DNA from: Juglans regia
Taxonomy: Eukaryota; Streptophyta; Magnoliopsida; Fagales; Juglandaceae
Reading direction: 5' to 3'
Length of the DNA stretch: 64,000 nt
NCBI RefSeq assembly: GCF_001411555.2
Contig: NC_049904.1
Location: forward strand, 34,533,534-34,597,533
The notes beneath the pieces were generated by a model. That model saw nothing but the letters and a program-made list of their open reading frames with translations. It did not search any database and was not told the origin of the DNA. Made by a program: the position numbers and the translations under genes. This document shows positions 59,576 through 64,000 of the stretch, piece by piece; position 1 is the first letter of the stretch, and each line of letters begins with the position of its first letter.

Positions 59576-60365
59576 GTAGCTACCAAATTTTTGTACTTCT
59601 TTTCAGGTTTGCTTTTCTACGAATATTTTGACGGAATCAACAATTTAAGACTCTGAATTATAGTAAATTAAGGAGAATCATACACATACACCCCCAGCTG
59701 AAGCTTGTAAATGATGGAACAATTGAAGGATATTGATTGAAATGAAATACCAGAAATGGAGCTAAAGAAATAATTGAATTTTTTATTTTTTATTTTTTGC
59801 CTTCTCTAATGTGCTTGATGTTGGAAAATGGAGTAGCCAGTAGCTAAAAATTTAGCCGGGAAGGTCCATTACTTACAATCAGTCGTCCTTTACATATATA
59901 TACATGTATTGATATATAAACAAGGAAAGTAATGGATAAGGAAACAGAGTGATAGCAGCAGGCTGTAGACGCGGACGTGATCACGCTGGAATCATGCATG
60001 GGCCGTGATCTTCTCCAGCAGCTACGATGGTGGCTTGATTAGTGGGATATCACTTGCACCTGACCTACTCTTGAACAAGGTTTTCTTAAGTAATGCAACA
60101 AAAATGGAATATCAAATTTTATATTCGTATTAAACTACCCTTCAATTATTTCTGCCTCGTCCTTTGGTACAGTAGCTATAAGTAAAATGCAAAGCACTTA
60201 TAGACCGACCACATAGGTCATGAAAACTATATCCGACATTCTTATAATGCATAATGCAACTTATCTTTCTAGCGGTCACAGTGTAGTTGATGTTGGAAAT
60301 GTAAGTGGAATAAGCATATTGTTTGTTTTGGTATAAAATAATATTCCTCCAAAGCTTCCTTAAAG
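59576..60365. other. 3' flank of the NT-C2 gene
   Basis: Probable 3' UTR and intergenic DNA. No gene seen. Confidence 0.5.
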
Positions 60366-62360
60366 GTAGTGGGGTGTTCATCCGGGTTCCAACCCGGATA
60401 TACCCGGACCGGGACCTGGGTTTCAAACCCAGGCTGGAACCCGGACTGGGTTAGTCTGGGTCAGAACCCGGATGGATCTAGGTTTTTGAAACCCAAAAAT
60501 CTGGGTTCCAGGTTGTATCCGGATTTTTTATTTTTTATTTTTTTGTAAAAGCTTTTATTTTATTAATTTTTTTTTCTAAGAAGTTAAGTTCATGAAACGC
60601 ATAATATTTGTGTTCTAAAAATATTAAATGCATGTAAAACAAAAAAGCAAATCCAATATTCATCTATGCATGCATCACAATGCAATCCACTACATATTAC
60701 ACTATTGGTATTTATAAATTACATTACCAAACACAAAATTACAAGAAATGAGTTACAAAATCAGCAGCACAGTCTTTCCATCAGTAATTTAATCTCACAC
60801 CAAAGAAGCTGGCCAAAGAAGCCTTTGCTGACATTTCATTAGGAATTTTTCCAAGTTTGCCTAACACAAATTGCTTCATCCTAGCTGGGTTATCTTCTAT
60901 CTATTTCTCTGCAAGATAGATACATGTAAAAGAAAATTGTGATAATGCTAAGTATAGATTCTAGTAGAAAATTGTACTAAGATATATTATCTTTGAAGAT
61001 CTATTTAGTCATGGACTTAAAAAAAAAGATGTTTATCACTGAGTTTCATTTTTAAATCAATAATGGGAAGTTGTAACTCTTGTAAAGAATTTTCAAACAT
61101 GAAAAGTCTACATTTTTTTTTCTATTAGTATTGCTGCATAACAAGTCAAACTTTTCAAAAATACAGGTAGAAAACATTCTGTTTGGCTCTCAAGAAAACA
61201 ACCCATACCAAGGCACACACAAGAGAGAGAGAGAGTTCCATACCTAGACGTGCTAGAATGGGGAAAAGGTCTACGAGGTCATGTGCAGCATTTGCTCCTC
61301 TTCTTCTTCCTAGATCTTTGGCTGAAGAAACTTAAGATCTGGACAGATCAGTAGTGAAAAACGACTCACGTTAAAGAAAAAAGAGGAGATCTAAGAAAAC
61401 ATTAATCCATCACTTTCACCCAAAGTCTAAAACCCATCACAACCGAATAATCATGTTTATAATATATATGGAGTAGCTACTTCTTATCTATTAAATTCAA
61501 CTTCAAAATTTTCACCGACAATAGCAAATCTTCTAAAAACAAAGCTAAAGAGAAAGCATTGAATCTCACAATACTTTCGTTGAAATCAACAAAATAAACT
61601 CAAAATCAACAAACAGAGAACAAAACATACAAAGAGAAGAAAACATACCCACGGATGAAGACGATGGCACGAGGATCTAACCCATAAAAATACTCCTCAA
61701 ATATTCAAACATTCTCATCAAAATAAACTCAAAATCAACAAAGAGAGAACAAAACAAACAGAGAGATTAAAACATACCCAAGAATGAAGACGACGACACA
61801 AGGATGAAGAAGACGCTTTGATCGGTAGAGGAGGCTAGGGTTTCGACGTGAGAGCAAGAGAGAGAAAGCAGGTTTCAGCGTCTTAGAAAATAAAAAGAAA
61901 AGGATGAGGAATCACAAGACCACCTTTTACGCAACAAACCCAAACAGAGCACCTTGCCAATCGGGAAAATCTTTGTTGAAAGACCGACGACAAGACAGAT
62001 CGTGATCACTGGTGGGGAGTGAAGAATGAAAGAGAGACACGACAGATGCTAGGGTTTTGTTGCTAGGGCTTTGTGTGTGAGTGAGATATATATATATATA
62101 TATATATACATATATATATCGTGGTTGGGGCTCAGGAGAGTGGAATCGAAAACTGCAGATTATTTTCTATTTTATACAAACCTAGTACTCGATTTTTAAT
62201 ATGGAACTCAGGATTTATACCCAGTTCCGGACCGACTATATTCGGTTTTCACAATGCGGGTTCTAGCTCTGATTTGACTCAGACCAAACACCGTCACTGG
62301 AATTAGGTTATTTGGGTTCAGGACGGGATGGGAAAAAAATCCAATCTGGATGAACAGTCT
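60366..62360. mobile_element. Non-autonomous hAT-like element, about 2 kb
   Basis: Left end TAGTGGGGTGTTCATCCGGG is mirrored by a right end that reads TAAGACTGTTCATCCAGATT on the minus strand. Both sides carry repeated CCCGG/CCGGGTT and GGGTTC words (60378-60530 and 62205-62360), as is usual for hAT subterminal regions. No transposase was seen. A clear 8-bp target duplication was not found. An (AT)n tract lies at 62087-62118. Confidence 0.6.
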
Positions 62361-63616
62361 TAATCCATACCCGTATGATCCAATTCTCCCCCATTTTTGC
62401 TTCACCATTTTCCCATAACATCATTCTCAACAGAACTTTGCTCTTTTTTCCCTTCCTCCATTATTCTGACTACATTTCTAGCGGTCACTTCAAAAGAATG
62501 TCCTAAAGTACATAAATATAGGAGAAAAATACTGTTGAGGAATATATAATTAAGGGCGAGTCAGTAGTACCGTTATATATATATATATATATATTGCTGC
62601 TGTCTGTTTGAAGTTCAGTACTTCCAAGTAGTATGAAATACATATTGCTGCTGTCTGCGCCTGGAGGTTAATTAGCAAATCATATGATCTGGGTGAAGAT
62701 TTTATGCATGGTAGCTAGCTAGCTACCCTCTCTCTCTCTATATATATATATCATGTATAGGCCTCTGGCCAAAGTTGATTAAAGCAGTCCGTACGTTAAT
62801 ATTTGTTTTGTGTGAACTTACATGGAGCATTTTCGAAGTTTATTTGCAGAGTGGTGCTCGCGCGCGCGCTCTTCATAGTTTGGTGGGGGCGATCGATCGA
62901 TGCCCGGCCCAAAGCACTTGATGGCTAAAGTACGTATTGCTGCTAACAAATTATTATTATAGGAAACCTGTTTTCGTGTAGCATCCAATTTACTCATATA
63001 TATATATATAATATTAATATTAGTAACAATTATATATAAGTTTGTATGGGCTAGCATCCAAGTATTCACGTGCTAATCAAACGCATTCAAATGAAGTGTT
63101 TAATTGTGTCATGTGTAATTTGTGTTAATTTATATATAATTGAAAGAGTATGCGACCCATCAACCCTACAAAGATATTATCACATGTGTTGTACCCACAA
63201 CACAACACAACACAACACAAATGCAATGCAATTCCATCCACTCAAAATATGCATGTGCTTATATATAACATATACCCACACACAAACACCGAGATTAATT
63301 ATTACTTAGAGATACCTACATTTTTTTTTATCTTACCTGAATTATCATACTATATTTTGTTTTTTTTACTGATCCTGCCTTTGCTCTTTCGCTTTTTTAC
63401 TCTCTGCGACTGACCCAATTACACCCTATCTCTTTGTTACCAATCCTAAATTCCAGATTCCCATATTTCTCCTCGAATCCCCCCTGTTCCAACCGATCAA
63501 TCTCTCTTTTTTTATCTCCCCTTCTAAACCCTAGAATCTAAGTGTAATCATTCGCTAATTTTGATGATGATTTTTTCGGAGAGTTTTTCAGATTGGGAGG
63601 GCAATTCTCGATTGAC
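62361..63616. other. Intergenic region and leader of the last gene
   Basis: AT-rich with GCTAGC runs and an ACAAC(5) microsatellite at 63197-63221. From about 63400 it becomes pyrimidine-rich, probably the 5' UTR of the gene starting at 63617. The ORFs at 63070-63413 look like chance. Confidence 0.5.
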
Positions 63617-64000
63617 ATGAAGCGAGTGTTGGAGTCTCCGCCCGAACCGGGCGATTCACTCGGTGGTGGGACTCGGGCCAAGACTACCCAGGCGAGTTCT
63701 TCTTATATCCAAGTTTCTGACACTACTAATAACGTCTTTAAGAGATTCAAAGGTTCTGTGGTGAATGGTTTAATTGTTTATACCCGTGAAAGAAAGTCTC
63801 GGTTTAATTGGTCCACTGGACTTTCCGAGAACGGCCATAATAAGCAACTGTGCAGCTCGGATGAGACCGCAATTAATGTAAACGCTTCGCTTGAGGAGGG
63901 ATGCAATGGAAAAATTGTCCAAATTGTACTTGGTGACGAACCCACTTGTAAAGGGAGAGAGCTGGTACTATCTCAAGCCAAGGAAACAGGTGCCGAGGGG
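63617..64000 (+). CDS. 5' end of an unrecognised gene (truncated by window edge)
   Basis: ATG at 63617 opens 128 codons without a stop to the window end, with no GT donor required before it. The product begins MKRVLESPPEPGDSLGGGTR and contains FKRFKG and GLIVYTRERKSRFNW. The codon use is non-repetitive and the leader is CT-rich, as expected for a real start. The VYTRERK block resembles N-terminal parts of plant PHD-finger nuclear proteins, but this is a weak memory-based similarity. The domain that would name it lies beyond the window. Confidence 0.6.
   Translation, partial: MKRVLESPPEPGDSLGGGTRAKTTQASSSYIQVSDTTNNVFKRFKGSVVNGLIVYTRERKSRFNWSTGLSENGHNKQLCSSDETAINVNASLEEGCNGKIVQIVLGDEPTCKGRELVLSQAKETGAEG

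Overview
This window is plant nuclear DNA, almost certainly from a eudicot and most likely a woody rosid. The evidence is AT-rich intergenic DNA full of (AT)n, GCTAGC and TTAATTAA runs, GT-AG introns inside plant-type genes, and plant-only families (PLATZ, DYW-class PPR, ATL RING, plant NT-C2/coiled-coil). Copia, hAT, L1-type LINE, SINE, TRIM and MITE debris is also present. The species call is inference; no organelle, bacterial or CRISPR signal was seen.

Layout. 1-1790: decayed LTR-type sequence. 2537-5729 (-): four-exon GT47 exostosin-type glycosyltransferase. 7694-12677 (-): complete, very young Ty1/copia element with a 5-bp target duplication and one in-frame stop. 12683-16750: gene fragments, a minisatellite, hairpins and a GC-rich tandem duplication. 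17410-20202 (-): intronless DYW-class PPR protein of the EMB175 type. 20520-22883 (-): decayed hAT element. 24763-31205 (-): 13-exon cactin gene with LINE tails in an intron. 33061-34875 (+): intron-bearing DEAD-box helicase (LOS4/RH38-type) pseudogene. 35419-39435 (-): seven-exon VPS37 gene (ESCRT-I), one of whose introns appears to be GC-AG. 40882-41719: 419-bp tandem duplication. 46315-47597 (+): three-exon PLATZ factor. 49484-50282 (-): ATL-type RING pseudogene with three lesions. 51547-59575 (+): nine-exon NT-C2/coiled-coil gene whose introns hold a TRIM and a SINE. 60366-62360: hAT-like non-autonomous element. 63617-64000 (+): first 128 codons of a gene running off the window.

The genes are separate eukaryotic units, not an operon. 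The GT47 and EMB175-type genes are in the same order and orientation as Arabidopsis At5g03795 and At5g03800 (recalled from knowledge, not searched), which suggests an old collinear block now spread apart by insertions, including the copia element.

Exon coordinates were assembled by hand from reading frames, splice dinucleotides and phase continuity; all coding introns keep phase. I found no clear sign of an unknown multi-gene system. The most unusual items are the DYW domain lacking the HxE glutamate, the copia element with TA...CA ends and an ORF running into its LTR, the multiply broken ATL gene, the GC-AG intron, the TRIM/SINE pair and the near-identical 419-bp tandem repeat.
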